From assembly GCA_964631745.1 (NCBI GenBank), contig CAZVWV010000019.1:1-36559 (forward strand): a stretch of 36,559 nt of DNA, in the 5' to 3' direction. This document shows positions 25,212 to 33,379 of the stretch, one piece after another (within the stretch, counting starts at the first letter, position 1; every line of letters starts with the position of its first letter). Origin of the DNA: CAZVWV01 sp964631745 (GTDB taxonomy: Bacteria; Bdellovibrionota_C; UBA2361; JBGSMV01). A program made the translations under genes and the position numbers. The notes under the pieces were generated by a model. The model ran no database searches and was not told the origin of the DNA. It worked only from the letters and a program-made list of their open reading frames with translations.

Positions 25212-25334
25212 AACTACTCATTAACCCCGGGTAACGCCGGGTGGGAATTGGCCCCCTCCGCGTATCTCCGTGATCTCAGTGGTGAAAATATTAAGAATTT
25301 TTTACCACTGAGGACACGGAGTTACACGGAGGGG
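25212..25334. repeat. Dispersed palindromic repeat, copy 1
   Basis: 25212-25310 matches 36461-36559 with a single difference (C/T near 25261). Its right part, 25252-25334, is a long palindrome of CCCCTCCG/CGGAGGGG, CTCCGTG/CACGGAG and CAGTGGT/ACCACTG halves around AATATTAAGAATTT, the core also found at 10499-10580. The left part includes a small CCCGG/CCGGG stem. No transposase is nearby; a REP- or MITE-like element mobilised in trans is the likely nature. Confidence 0.9.
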
Positions 25335-25531
25335 AAAACTACCCTGAGTTTATGAGCAATTACACTCAACTGTTCTAACCTATCATTATTACGAGCCGCC
25401 AAATCCCCAACCAACTGAACCGCCGCCTCAAGGGCCTCAGGTTTGGCGCCGGCGATTTCTTTGTCACCTGGCTTCCTTTGCCCTCCCGGATGGGATATAT
25501 CTGCTAGCGCAGTAAAGGTTCTGGGCAGCAC
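25322..25531 (-). CDS. Small hypothetical frame ending in the repeat
   Basis: A 69-aa frame from GTG 25531 with plausible composition (KPEALEAAVQLVGDLAARNN, DRLEQLSVIAHKLRV). Its last residues (FPSV) and stop are supplied by the palindromic repeat, so the natural C-terminus is probably lost. It is in phase with the 111-aa frame beyond the repeat, which supports a single disrupted gene. No family recognised. Confidence 0.35.
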   Translation of the reverse strand: MLPRTFTALADISHPGGQRKPGDKEIAGAKPEALEAAVQLVGDLAARNNDRLEQLSVIAHKLRVVFPSV

Positions 25532-25575
25532 ATGCCCTAACGTTCTTTAACAACCGGAGCGGATAGCTCTGGAGA

Positions 25576-26535
25576 ATGAGAGGTAGAATGCGTTATCACG
25601 GCTCTGCGGAATCTACGAAAGATTCCAAAGGTGGGTTCGCCTACCGCGGGGTCTTCTTGGGCGGGTTTTTCGGGACAGGGATCGCTGTGGCTCTAGCGCG
25701 ACTTTTTCCAGCGCTCGATGCACCACTCTGGATAGCCCTGTTCGGGCTCGTGGGGGCAACCTGGTTCGTCAAGGGTAGGGAGATCATACAGCTGCTACGT
25801 CGATTCTTTCGTGCTCTTATTGGCGGAAGAGCCTGGGTCGTCTCACCGGACTCGTCTAAAGCGATCTGTGGCGTATCTTTAATCTTTGGGTGGATGTTGA
25901 TGTTGGCGCTTTGCGCCCACCTCCTTCACGGCAAAGATTCGCTGTCCTTGTTCGCGATTTGCTTTGAGGTAGTGGGCTTCGTCATTGTGGGCAACACAAA
26001 AGCGAGAATTCCTGAGAAAGATGATGAGGATCCCTCAGAACGGTGGCGAGCCCTAAGGGTCTGGCCGGTATCAGCCCTCGTTGGCGTTAGTGCGGGAGGC
26101 GTCGCCTACCTGCTCCTGTTGCTAGTACCGGTTGTGGTGATTATGGCCTTCACCCTTGCGCTGGCCGTCTCTCTTCCCTTCTTCCTCGTGGCGGCTGTGA
26201 TCGGCCTCGCAGTGTTGTTCCTAAAAGTCATGTTCACTCCGGGGAAGCACTGGCTCGTAGCCATTGTTTCTTCGGCCGTAGCCATCACTTGGCTTGGTTT
26301 AGTGCCTACCACTAAGCCACTTACCCCGACGTTCCTCATATGGGACGCGCTGCTGGCCGGTCTTTGTGGAGGTGCTCTTTCGGCCACAACGGGCTGGTTA
26401 GTCGCGCGAGCTGGGAAGGGGGAGTGGTGCTCGGCGTTGATCGAGGAATGGTACGACCGAGCGACACTTTGTCTGGAGAATGGGCTTACGGTCGGGGCGA
26501 CGACCCTACACACGATCGGCGGTAAGTTCATTTAG
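25576..26535 (+). CDS. Hypothetical multi-pass membrane protein
   Basis: About 319 aa with roughly seven to nine hydrophobic segments, among them GVFLGGFFGTGIAVAL, LWIALFGLVGATWF, GVSLIFGWMLMLALCAHLL, VAYLLLLLVPVVVIMAFTLALAV and WLVAIVSSAVAITWLGLV. An amphipathic charged loop (PEKDDEDPSERWRALRVW) lies in the middle, and the C-terminus (EEWYDRATLCLENGL) is soluble. ATG 25576 has GGAG close upstream and ATG 25588 has AGAGG at better spacing; either is possible. I do not recognise the family. It is followed by an intrinsic-terminator-like hairpin at 26591. Codon choice is GC-richer than neighbouring fragments, suggesting a different origin. Confidence 0.65.
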   Translation: MRGRMRYHGSAESTKDSKGGFAYRGVFLGGFFGTGIAVALARLFPALDAPLWIALFGLVGATWFVKGREIIQLLRRFFRALIGGRAWVVSPDSSKAICGVSLIFGWMLMLALCAHLLHGKDSLSLFAICFEVVGFVIVGNTKARIPEKDDEDPSERWRALRVWPVSALVGVSAGGVAYLLLLLVPVVVIMAFTLALAVSLPFFLVAAVIGLAVLFLKVMFTPGKHWLVAIVSSAVAITWLGLVPTTKPLTPTFLIWDALLAGLCGGALSATTGWLVARAGKGEWCSALIEEWYDRATLCLENGLTVGATTLHTIGGKFI

Positions 26536-26590
26536 CCCAATTAGGGAACATTGGCAGCGCATTCAACCCAGTAAGGTTTTTGTGCTGCCT

Positions 26591-26628
26591 AACCCTCCGA
26601 CTCAGGTTGGAGGGTTCCCTTTCCTTAG
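26591..26628 (+). terminator. Probable intrinsic terminator of the membrane protein gene
   Basis: AACCCTCC (26591-26598) pairs perfectly with GGAGGGTT (26609-26616) across a 10-base loop, followed by CCCTTTCCTT. It lies 56 bp after the stop at 26535. The pyrimidine tail is only partly T, so it is a weak but reasonable terminator. Confidence 0.6.
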
Positions 26629-26776
26629 CATGCGCACAAGTTATTTTTTATTGATTTCAATTGCCCATCCGGCCTTTAGATCCGAGTTGCAAGATCAATT
26701 TAATAATGTGCGTCATTTCAGTATTATAGGACGTTAGCTTAACCGGTAACCATTGGCGCCGGGTACATGGTGAATC

Positions 26777-26816
26777 GACCCGACCCTAGATTTACTACTA
26801 AATCTAGGGTCGGGTC
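26777..26816. terminator. Perfect 17-bp hairpin past the 157-aa gene
   Basis: GACCCGACCCTAGATTT (26777-26793) and its exact complement (26800-26816) enclose a 6-base loop. It is 34 bp beyond the stop of the minus-strand gene at 26850. No T run follows on either strand, so it may be a transcript-end stabiliser, a bidirectional barrier or a repeat-element end rather than a classical terminator. Confidence 0.5.
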
Positions 26817-26849
26817 AGAGGGGCCTATCCCCTCCCAGAGTTATCGGCC

Positions 26850-27323
26850 TTAATTACTTGATACGAAACAACCCCAAAGCAATAGATCTGATTTTGAAGT
26901 TGCAAGCAAGGCTTTGCGCGCGTTGCGCTGAGCTGAAGAGATAGTTGGGCCCGTCACGCTAGTGCCTATCAAGCGAAGGAAGCGCGCGTTAAGTACTAGA
27001 GTCAAGAAGCTCTGACTTCTGTCGCTAATACCAGGTATTGGTGTCTTGCCCAGTTGATCTATATGCTCCCGATAGGCCATATACTCCATTTCTAAAGCCT
27101 CTCTCTGGGCGACCGAGTACACGCCCTCAGAGGAATCTAAGGCGAGAGCCTGCATCTGCGAGATATCTGCCATAGCCAAATTAAAGGTGTCAAAAACCAG
27201 ACCACGGTCATTTTGATCATAGCCAGCCCCGCAATTATTATTAACGGCAGAATTAGCAAAGGCGGGAGAGCTACATGCAACCAATAACAAAGCGAAAAAC
27301 AGTTTTCCAAGATGAATTTTCAT
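26850..27323 (-). CDS. Exported hypothetical protein with flagellin-D1-like helices
   Basis: A 157-aa protein with a signal peptide (MKIHLGKLFFALLLVACSS). The mature part is helical. The stretch MADISQMQALALDSSEGVYS, AQREALEMEYMAYREHIDQL resembles the D1 helix pattern of flagellins (sets of A-x-x-L-A followed by R-x-x-L-x-x-E and a final I-D), but a Sec signal peptide is not a flagellin feature and the length is short, so this may be convergence. The start is well supported by GGAGG 5 bases before ATG 27323. Two Cys could form a disulfide. Function unknown. Confidence 0.65.
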   Translation of the reverse strand: MKIHLGKLFFALLLVACSSPAFANSAVNNNCGAGYDQNDRGLVFDTFNLAMADISQMQALALDSSEGVYSVAQREALEMEYMAYREHIDQLGKTPIPGISDRSQSFLTLVLNARFLRLIGTSVTGPTISSAQRNARKALLATSKSDLLLWGCFVSSN

Positions 27324-27861
27324 TATTCCTCCAAATTAATAAATAGCAATTGGTATGTACGAGAAACGCGAATCACCTGTTTGAACACTAGTACAGCCAT
27401 GGTCAAATAGGAGGCATCATTATTGATGCTGGTCATTGCCAGTTTGGCTCCCCAACGTTTCAAAATGGTGGATTCTCGTAGGTGGTTTGTTAGAGGGAAC
27501 GGCGGGTCAGCGCTCGCCGACACGTCTCGGGCGGGGGTGCCCTGGTGACCTAGCAGCACCAGGCGAGCTACTCCATCACCCGCGTGACAATATCTCAAAG
27601 ATTCAGGATTCATTGGAGCGATAACATTGGATTGCTACTGGCGCAGCCAAATCCCGCCCTAGCGCCTGAATCGCAACTACTTCTGGCCCAACTCAATCCG
27701 CTCCCCCGTTAGAGCTTTTCAGAGACTTTGTGGGAGGAGAGCCAACGGTTGATTCATTGCTGCAGCGCTTGGAATAATTGGAATAATTCGCGCGCCGGTA
27801 TTTTCACAAAGGATGGGGCCTTGTTTTGAACTTACCTATGATCCTACGAAGCTGAATTTGT
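27324..27861. other. Gene-poor stretch with possible coding remnants
   Basis: No convincing gene is present. A 96-codon minus frame (27323-27613) has no ribosome site and no sensible composition. On the plus strand around 27625-27712 a short stretch reads LLLAQPNPALAPESQLLLAQ before a stop, which looks like a leftover of a coding sequence. Treat as decayed DNA. Confidence 0.35.
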
Positions 27862-28899
27862 CTATTGAGAAACTGGCTGCAATAGATAATATCTCGGGTG
27901 GCTGAACGCACCATTATTTATAAGTATTTCTCCGCGATCGTTAATTGCAACTGCTGATTCAAGGTCAACGTTCCCTTCCCCGACAAGCATAGTGTTTAGA
28001 TCTCTCAAGCCATTCGCTGGATCCCACCTGACTGCTTTTAAATTGGAAAAATCACTTTCAGCCGCCGCACTTAAGCCAACAGCGATATTACTATTGTTCA
28101 TTGAATGTAAGTAAGTAGACGAAGAATCTCGATTGCCAAGTCCAGGCACAACTCGGCGATCGCCGCTATTAGAGCTCCACAGAACGGTACGGCGAACAAT
28201 ATTACCTGAAGAGGTGGGCTCAAAAATATCCCCCATGACTACACCACGATTATTAATCCGTCGCGCCCAGGGATTTTGGCCCAAATTGCCTGAAATATCA
28301 CGCCACACTCCGTTTGCACCGATCAACATAGCTCGCCCGTCGCTCATACGGCCGACGATTTGAAATCTGTCATTGATACTGCTCGCCATGAAATGCGGCA
28401 TTTCAGAAATCTGTGGACAACCAATACAAGCGGATGACACAATTTCGGTGCCTGGTTCAACCTCAATGTTTGCCTGCGTCAGCAATGCTCCCCGAGAGTT
28501 TAGAGATGACACAAAAATATTGCTAACATCCCCCTCAAACGGTAGCCCCAAATTCGTCATCCCATGCAAGCGAGTATACCTGTAAACGCCAACTGCATCG
28601 CCGCTAATGCTGTACAGAGCTCCAGCTGCCTCGCCACGGTCGTTCAAAGCCTCCAATGTACTATAAATACCAGATCCAAGGGTATGAATGTCCCGCACCA
28701 AACCAGATCGCTCGACAATGGACGGATGTGCCAAGCTATTTATTGCGCCCAATTGTCCAAGGTTATTAAAAGACTGATTCAAAAATAGCGAGCTATCAAC
28801 ATCCACCTGAGAAACACGGTAGCGTGTCTCGGCAAAAACCTGCGGGACCATAAACGCTAGCACTAGAATAAGAAGGAATATGGCCTTTCTCATTTTCAT
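27862..28899 (-). CDS. Exported HAF-repeat-like protein
   Basis: A 345-aa protein with a signal peptide (MKMRKAIFLLILVLAFMVPQVFA, trimmed view) and a series of short repeats of the type ALNDRGEAAG, SLNSRGALLT, SINDRFQIVG, RINNRGVVMG, SMNNSNIAVG and AINDRGEILI. This N-D/N-x-G-x-x-x-G pattern is that of HAF/PEP-CTERM-type extracellular beta-propeller repeats. No sorting motif is seen at the C-terminus (YYLLQPVSQ). GGAG stands just upstream of ATG 28899 and at a more usual spacing for ATG 28893. Role unknown; secretion is likely. It has its own transcription unit, spaced from both neighbours. Confidence 0.7.
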   Translation of the reverse strand: MKMRKAIFLLILVLAFMVPQVFAETRYRVSQVDVDSSLFLNQSFNNLGQLGAINSLAHPSIVERSGLVRDIHTLGSGIYSTLEALNDRGEAAGALYSISGDAVGVYRYTRLHGMTNLGLPFEGDVSNIFVSSLNSRGALLTQANIEVEPGTEIVSSACIGCPQISEMPHFMASSINDRFQIVGRMSDGRAMLIGANGVWRDISGNLGQNPWARRINNRGVVMGDIFEPTSSGNIVRRTVLWSSNSGDRRVVPGLGNRDSSSTYLHSMNNSNIAVGLSAAAESDFSNLKAVRWDPANGLRDLNTMLVGEGNVDLESAVAINDRGEILINNGAFSHPRYYLLQPVSQ

Positions 28900-28914
28900 T
28901 TTCTCCAAATACAA

Positions 28915-29195
28915 TTATAGATTTAGACTAAGATTGATGCACGCATCGGACATTTGCGTTTCCCCTGCCTTATGAAGACTAACATGCTAACCGTCATTAA
29001 TGAAGTAGCTTATTAGATGTTACTACTTCGCCATTTGACATAAGAACTTCGCCAAGTCTTGGCACCAGCTCTAGGCACGGAAATCTCTTCGCGCCACCGT
29101 GCCTAGCGTTTAGCAAGCGGCGCTCCGAGCGCTGCTTCGGGCGAACGGCGGATTCAACCACTTAGACTCACTACTTATTCTAAGTGTTGCGTTAA
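28915..29195. other. Non-coding stretch with hairpins
   Basis: No gene is seen. CTAGGCACGG (29071-29080) pairs perfectly with 29097-29106, and CACTTAGA (29159-29166) with TCTAAGTG (29179-29186). The second hairpin has integron-attC-like end motifs but the wrong spacing, so it is not called as one. Confidence 0.4.
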
Positions 29196-29465
29196 GTTAT
29201 TGAACCCGGCACAAAAATTGCCTGCCCAGGCCGAGGCGGTGAGCGGCAGATAGCTGCGAACGCCCTAGTCAAACAGGCGCGACTAATGTTGGGCCGAATA
29301 CACAACCCGGCTCTCATCGAAGTCTTATACCTCAATCCGGAAATGGGAACTCCGCCCCCGCCCGCACTGCGCGAGCTCGCCCAGGCGCTGGTTGACCACC
29401 GTCTTTCCCAAAATGCCGTAGCGAAGGCGCTCGGCGAGATCATCAGCCCTGAGCCGAAAAGCTAA
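29196..29465 (+). pseudogene. 3' remnant of a coding sequence
   Basis: From the stop at 29193 to TAA at 29463 one plus frame stays open and has protein-like content: RQIAANALVKQARLMLGRIH, NPALIEVLYLNPEM, then PPALRELAQALVDHRLSQ and KALGEIISPEP. It has no start codon before ATG 29286, and the protein appears to begin mid-domain, so it is most likely a truncated gene end. Helical, repeat-like content is compatible with an alpha-solenoid, but no family is assigned. Confidence 0.4.
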
Positions 29466-29522
29466 ATTGGGATCAATCCAGTCAGCTGACAAACTTTTGA
29501 ACTGCTATCGCAGAACCACTAT

Positions 29523-29948
29523 CTATTTATCTATTGCTACGTATTCGCCCGGACTCATCGGGGCTTCGGTCTGACTGCGCGGACGAATCTCAAAAGTCGC
29601 CTGGGCCAGTGCACGAAGAACCGCCGCTGCCATTTGTGTAGGAGTATCAAAAGATTTTGGCTTCGCCACCGACACACTCGAGGGCCAGTCGTAAATCCTG
29701 GCGAGCGAGAAAAATTCAACTGACACATCCCCGACGGCAAGGGCCCCGCTGATCCCCTGGCCAGTAACAACCAGCCCGGCGACAGACCAAGGATCGATCT
29801 CTCAATCACCAAGCTCGCTAGTGTGGGCAACCAGAAGATCCTCCTGCCCAAGTTTCGACAACTCGGTTTCGACGCGCCCCTTTATAGCCCGTGCGAGTCC
29901 GTGCGATGTAAGTTCTGCGCCTTGATTCAATGTGCCGCCATATTCAAA
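29523..29948 (-). pseudogene. Coding frame interrupted by an in-frame TGA
   Basis: The minus frame ending with the stop at 29523 stays protein-like across a TGA at 29802-29804. Upstream of it reads AIKGRVETELSKLGQEDLL then VAHTSELGD; downstream reads IDPWSVAGLVVTGQGISG then DVSVEFFSLARIYDWP and ends GEYVAIDK. Both halves are in the same phase, so a single nonsense change in an old gene of at least 141 codons is the simplest account. No start codon with a ribosome site is present near 29948, so the 5' end may also be lost. Family not recognised. Confidence 0.45.
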
Positions 29949-30370
29949 TTAGTTCAGCTGCGCGCTGTCGCCCTACTCTACGCGCTGTCCTACATTGCTA
30001 TCACAAACTGCCGCGATAAACAAGATGAGCCTAGGCGACCTTCACGACCACTATTAACGTGTACTCAATAAACAAAGGCCAGAAGACTTGAGTGGAACTG
30101 TGCGTTGGACCCTTTGCTCACGCTGAGGATCTTCAAACTGGGTGGCACAAACGGCTTGGATTTGAATATCCAAAAGGGTGGGATGGCCAACTGCATAATG
30201 AATTGGGAATTGGCTTTGAACTTGAGGCAAAGAAGGAGTTTGAAATATTTTTCTGGATATTTCAGTTGCGAAGCTCAGGTGAGTTTATATCTTGGGAATA
30301 TTCGAGTCGGTGGCCAGGGACGCATCGGCGCATCGCTCGGCCTACTCCCTGAAGAGGGAAGATCTAGCCA
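29949..30370. other. Gene-poor stretch upstream of the first 117-bp repeat
   Basis: No supported gene. A plus-strand frame at 30092-30352 (86 codons) has a protein-like middle (GWDGQLHNELGIGFELEA) but no ribosome-binding site and no family match; it may be another remnant. The remainder shows no repeat or RNA structure that I can point to. Confidence 0.3.
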
Positions 30371-30487
30371 AATCCATCTGGTACATACCACCTCAGTTTA
30401 TATAGCTAATTCAAATACCTATAGAGCTTGCCGTCGCCCAAAACCGAGGTGGTATGCACCAGTTAAATTGGGCACCAGTTAAATTGG
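30371..30487. repeat. 117-bp direct repeat left of the Lon-like gene
   Basis: Matches 32649-32765 in the same orientation with four differences. The unit is itself an imperfect inverted repeat: AATCCATCTGGT and CATACCACCTC on the left are mirrored by GAGGTGGTATG, ACCAG and AAATTGG on the right. The right end carries a short tandem of CACCAGTTAAATTGG. Palindromic build and no coding content suggest a MITE-like element. Confidence 0.92.
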
Positions 30488-30624
30488 GCCTCTCCATTAT
30501 AGGCATTATTTTGCCCTCGCCCAACATTCCCTTTGAGCAATTCGCTATGAAACAGCGTCGTCGAACTGTGCCATAACAGTAGTATCGAATTCACTTTAGA
30601 AATAGAAAGCTCGAGAGAAACGAA

Positions 30625-32526
30625 ATGGCAGAAATTGATACTGCGCCGCCGGTAAAACAACCCATAGACGATGGGACTAACCTTCCGGGAGGACAGCAGC
30701 TAAATAATATGAGAGGGCCGAACCGACCGAACGGGAGCGCAATCGAGGATATTCTTGCCCGCGCGAATCCTATCCTACCAATTAATGGTTGGGTCCCGTT
30801 ACCTGGCTTCACATATACCTTATCCAATGTAGGGCTCGCTCAATCAGTTAGCGCCGTTCAGCAAGCTCAGAGGAATGGTGACGGGTACCTCATCTTAGCC
30901 ATCAAAAAAAATCCTCGACTTACCGACATTGCGCGAAGGGGAGATCTGCTGCCCGTTGGAGTTCTCGCAAAATTGACAGATGTGACTGAGTCGTGGAGGG
31001 GGCCTTTGAAAATTTCACTTCAGATTCTTAGCAGAGTCAACATTGCTAGCGTTGACACATCCACCGAAGGGGAGGTCACCGGCAACGTTAACCTCCGAAA
31101 AGGGCTAGAAGAAACAGCCGGTGTTGAGGGACTTGCCCAGAACCTGCGGGCAGTTTTGGCGAAGTATTTGAAAAATAAAGGATGGACTGATTTAAGAATA
31201 GACAACCTGAAATTAGATACATTTAGGCCCGCAAGGCTTGCATATTTTGCCTATGATACGGTCACTGATACAAGTGATGCCTATGATAAAAGTGATGCCT
31301 ATGAGGTCCTAGCAGCCGATAATTTAGAATCGCTGCTTGAAGATGCTATAGCGCGTTTTCCGCCTAGAACACCAACTAACGCAAAAGGTGCTTCGACTAT
31401 AAAAGCAGCGCCAGGCAGCAAGGAGCAGGAGCAAAAGCGTGAAATTATTCCATCGAATCCAGATGGTGACCTCGCACAATACCTAGCAATGCTCGAAGAT
31501 AAGAAGCCCTTAATGCCAGTAGACGCTATCAAGCACCTCGAAAAGCTTTTAGGTCGGTTTGCAAAATTGCCTGAAAATTCGCATGAGACAGAACATGTTA
31601 GAAAGCAGATCGAACTTTCACTTGAGCTGCCCTGGAACATGCGGAGCACATATGGCTCAGATTTGGCAGGCGCAAAGTCAGCACTCGAAGAAAAGGTAAG
31701 CGGAATGGTGCAGGCAAAAGAGGCTCTTCTCGATCACTTGGCGGTTCATATTTTCTTCCAAAAACGTGGCAAGATGCCGCAGGGAGCGCCAATACTGTGT
31801 CTAGTTGGTCCGCCGGGTACTGGAAAGACAGCTCTGGCAAAAGCCGCTGCAATCGCTCTAGGTCAACGGTTTCAGCGAGTAGCGCTAGGTGGAGTCAGTG
31901 ATGAGAATGAGATTCGTGGTCACCGGGCCACGTATATCGGATCAGCTCAGGGTAGAATTCTCGACGCAATGAAAAAAGCGGGAGTAGCTAATCCAGTACT
32001 TCTTCTCGATGAGCTAGATAAGATGGGCAGGGACCGCCGTGGAGATCCGGGGGCAGCTTTACTTGAAGTGCTAGATCCGGAACAAAACAATGAATTTCGC
32101 GACGCCTTTCTCGGCATCCCGTACGATCTCTCAGGGGTGACCTTCATCGCAACAGCAAACTATGTCGAGAGCATCGAACCAGCGCTTCGCGATAGACTAG
32201 AAATTTTGTACGTTGAGGGATATGGCACTGATGAAAAAATCTTGATCGCTAAAAAACATCTAGTTCCGGCCGCATGCGGCAAAGTTGGCCTGGAACCTGA
32301 CCAGATAACAATCGAAGACGAGGCGTTGCGCAATATTGTTACAGACTACACAATGGAGGAGGGAGTGCGCAAGCTCCAAGATTGCGTTGAAAAAATCGCA
32401 AGAAAGGTCGTTCGAGCGATTCTAGAAAATAGATTAGAAGAAAATCTTCATGTTCAAGTCACTTGTGATAATCTTTCTGATTACCTTGGCCCACCAAGAG
32501 ATAGCGTCAAGTTGCAACAGCTCTAA
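30625..32526 (+). CDS. Lon-family AAA+ ATPase lacking the protease domain
   Basis: A 633-aa protein. Residues about 50-190 resemble the Lon N-terminal substrate-binding domain (NGWVPLPGFTYTLSNVGLAQ, DGYLILAIKK, GVLAKLTDV). The AAA+ module is intact: Walker A GPPGTGKT (395-402), Walker B LLLDELDKM (D462, E463), the Lon-type RGHRATYIGS loop, sensor-1 FIATANYVESI with ALRDRLE, and an alpha domain with MEEGVRKLQDCVEKIARKVV. It then ends at SDYLGPPRDSVKLQQL, where canonical Lon proceeds into the Ser-Lys protease domain of about 190 residues. No protease motif is found in any frame in the following 850 bp. The protein may act as an unfoldase, regulator or dominant interactor. ATG 30625 follows GAGAGAAACGAA. 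It is flanked by 117-bp direct repeats. Confidence 0.88.
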   Translation: MAEIDTAPPVKQPIDDGTNLPGGQQLNNMRGPNRPNGSAIEDILARANPILPINGWVPLPGFTYTLSNVGLAQSVSAVQQAQRNGDGYLILAIKKNPRLTDIARRGDLLPVGVLAKLTDVTESWRGPLKISLQILSRVNIASVDTSTEGEVTGNVNLRKGLEETAGVEGLAQNLRAVLAKYLKNKGWTDLRIDNLKLDTFRPARLAYFAYDTVTDTSDAYDKSDAYEVLAADNLESLLEDAIARFPPRTPTNAKGASTIKAAPGSKEQEQKREIIPSNPDGDLAQYLAMLEDKKPLMPVDAIKHLEKLLGRFAKLPENSHETEHVRKQIELSLELPWNMRSTYGSDLAGAKSALEEKVSGMVQAKEALLDHLAVHIFFQKRGKMPQGAPILCLVGPPGTGKTALAKAAAIALGQRFQRVALGGVSDENEIRGHRATYIGSAQGRILDAMKKAGVANPVLLLDELDKMGRDRRGDPGAALLEVLDPEQNNEFRDAFLGIPYDLSGVTFIATANYVESIEPALRDRLEILYVEGYGTDEKILIAKKHLVPAACGKVGLEPDQITIEDEALRNIVTDYTMEEGVRKLQDCVEKIARKVVRAILENRLEENLHVQVTCDNLSDYLGPPRDSVKLQQL

Positions 32527-32648
32527 ATCCTAAACTCCTGTAGCTCCGCAAGCGTAGCGGCAGCCCGATCCAACAATGTGCTGAAAATTAACGATTCATT
32601 CATATGTGGAGTCGAAGCGCTGGAGAGCCGAACGGGCTAAGCTGCCCC

Positions 32649-32765
32649 AATCCATCTGGTACATACCACCTCAGTTTATATAGCTAATTCAAATACATAT
32701 AGAGCTTGCCGTCGCCCAAAACCGCGGTGGTATGCAGCAGTTAAATTGGGCACCGGTTAAATTGG
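32649..32765. repeat. 117-bp direct repeat right of the Lon-like gene
   Basis: Second copy of the unit at 30371-30487, same orientation, four differences (for example GAGGTGG/GCGGTGG and CACCAG/CAGCAG). Copies are 2278 bp apart and the Lon-like gene is the only gene between them. Confidence 0.92.
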
Positions 32766-33379
32766 CTCTGCAAAAATCTCGGTATCATCCCCTGGCGCGC
32801 ACCGCCTCCGTTCTCGAAGCACCCCGCAGAGCTCGCTGCCCAACATCCGCCACATATTGGCGGCAGCAAAATCCCTCGCCCGAAAATTGGCCCGGCCGCT
32901 GGGTGGCCACCCAACAATGCGGCTGTCTACCCAAATTGCTCACGCTTCATGCCGGTACGGCCCGCGGTATAGGGGGGTTTTCCTGACTGGAACGCGTAGA
33001 AGCACCTCTCCACTCCCAAAACTTAAAGTGCTTTAAACTTAATGCTGACTTAAAAACGCTAACTCTATAAATTCATTGCAGTTATAAGATTTCCTAGCTT
33101 TTTGCAGGTAAATTTACAAAATCCATTAACAATCTATTCGTTCAATTTTCTAAATTATACGGTGTGATTCTATATTTCTGTCTTAAAGCTAGATATAAAA
33201 TTGTAATTCTTGCCACGCTTATATTTCTTGCATCGCTTTATCTGTTAAATTATGCCATCCCTCATTTCTGGCATACCATGGTTGAGAAAGCACCGATAAA
33301 GAAATAATATAGAGTCCTAGGGGCGGGAAGCGGTGTGATGGTGTCTCCAGTAGTGATTGGATCTTTTTGCCTCTGATGT
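32766..33379. promoter_or_regulatory. Intergenic region, AT-rich leader of the 1011-aa gene
   Basis: No supported gene; an 84-codon frame that begins within the repeat is judged accidental. From about 33030 to 33260 the DNA becomes markedly AT-rich compared with its surroundings, with many TATAAT-like hexamers, which fits a promoter region for the gene at 33380. I cannot single out a promoter or operator. Confidence 0.35.

Noticed and set aside
27323..27613. 96-codon minus-strand frame upstream of the exported 157-aa protein
   Set aside because: No ribosome-binding site, odd composition, and no domain or signal; it overlaps the likely leader of the 157-aa gene.
29152..29197. Integron attC-like site (ATTCAAC ... 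hairpin ... GTTAAGT)
   Set aside because: The end motifs fit RYYYAAC and GTTRRRY, but the spacing between end and inner boxes is wrong, the total length is short, and no integrase or cassette array is present.
32732..32986. 84-codon plus frame after the second 117-bp repeat
   Set aside because: Starts inside the repeat and has Trp/Cys/Pro-rich, non-protein-like content.
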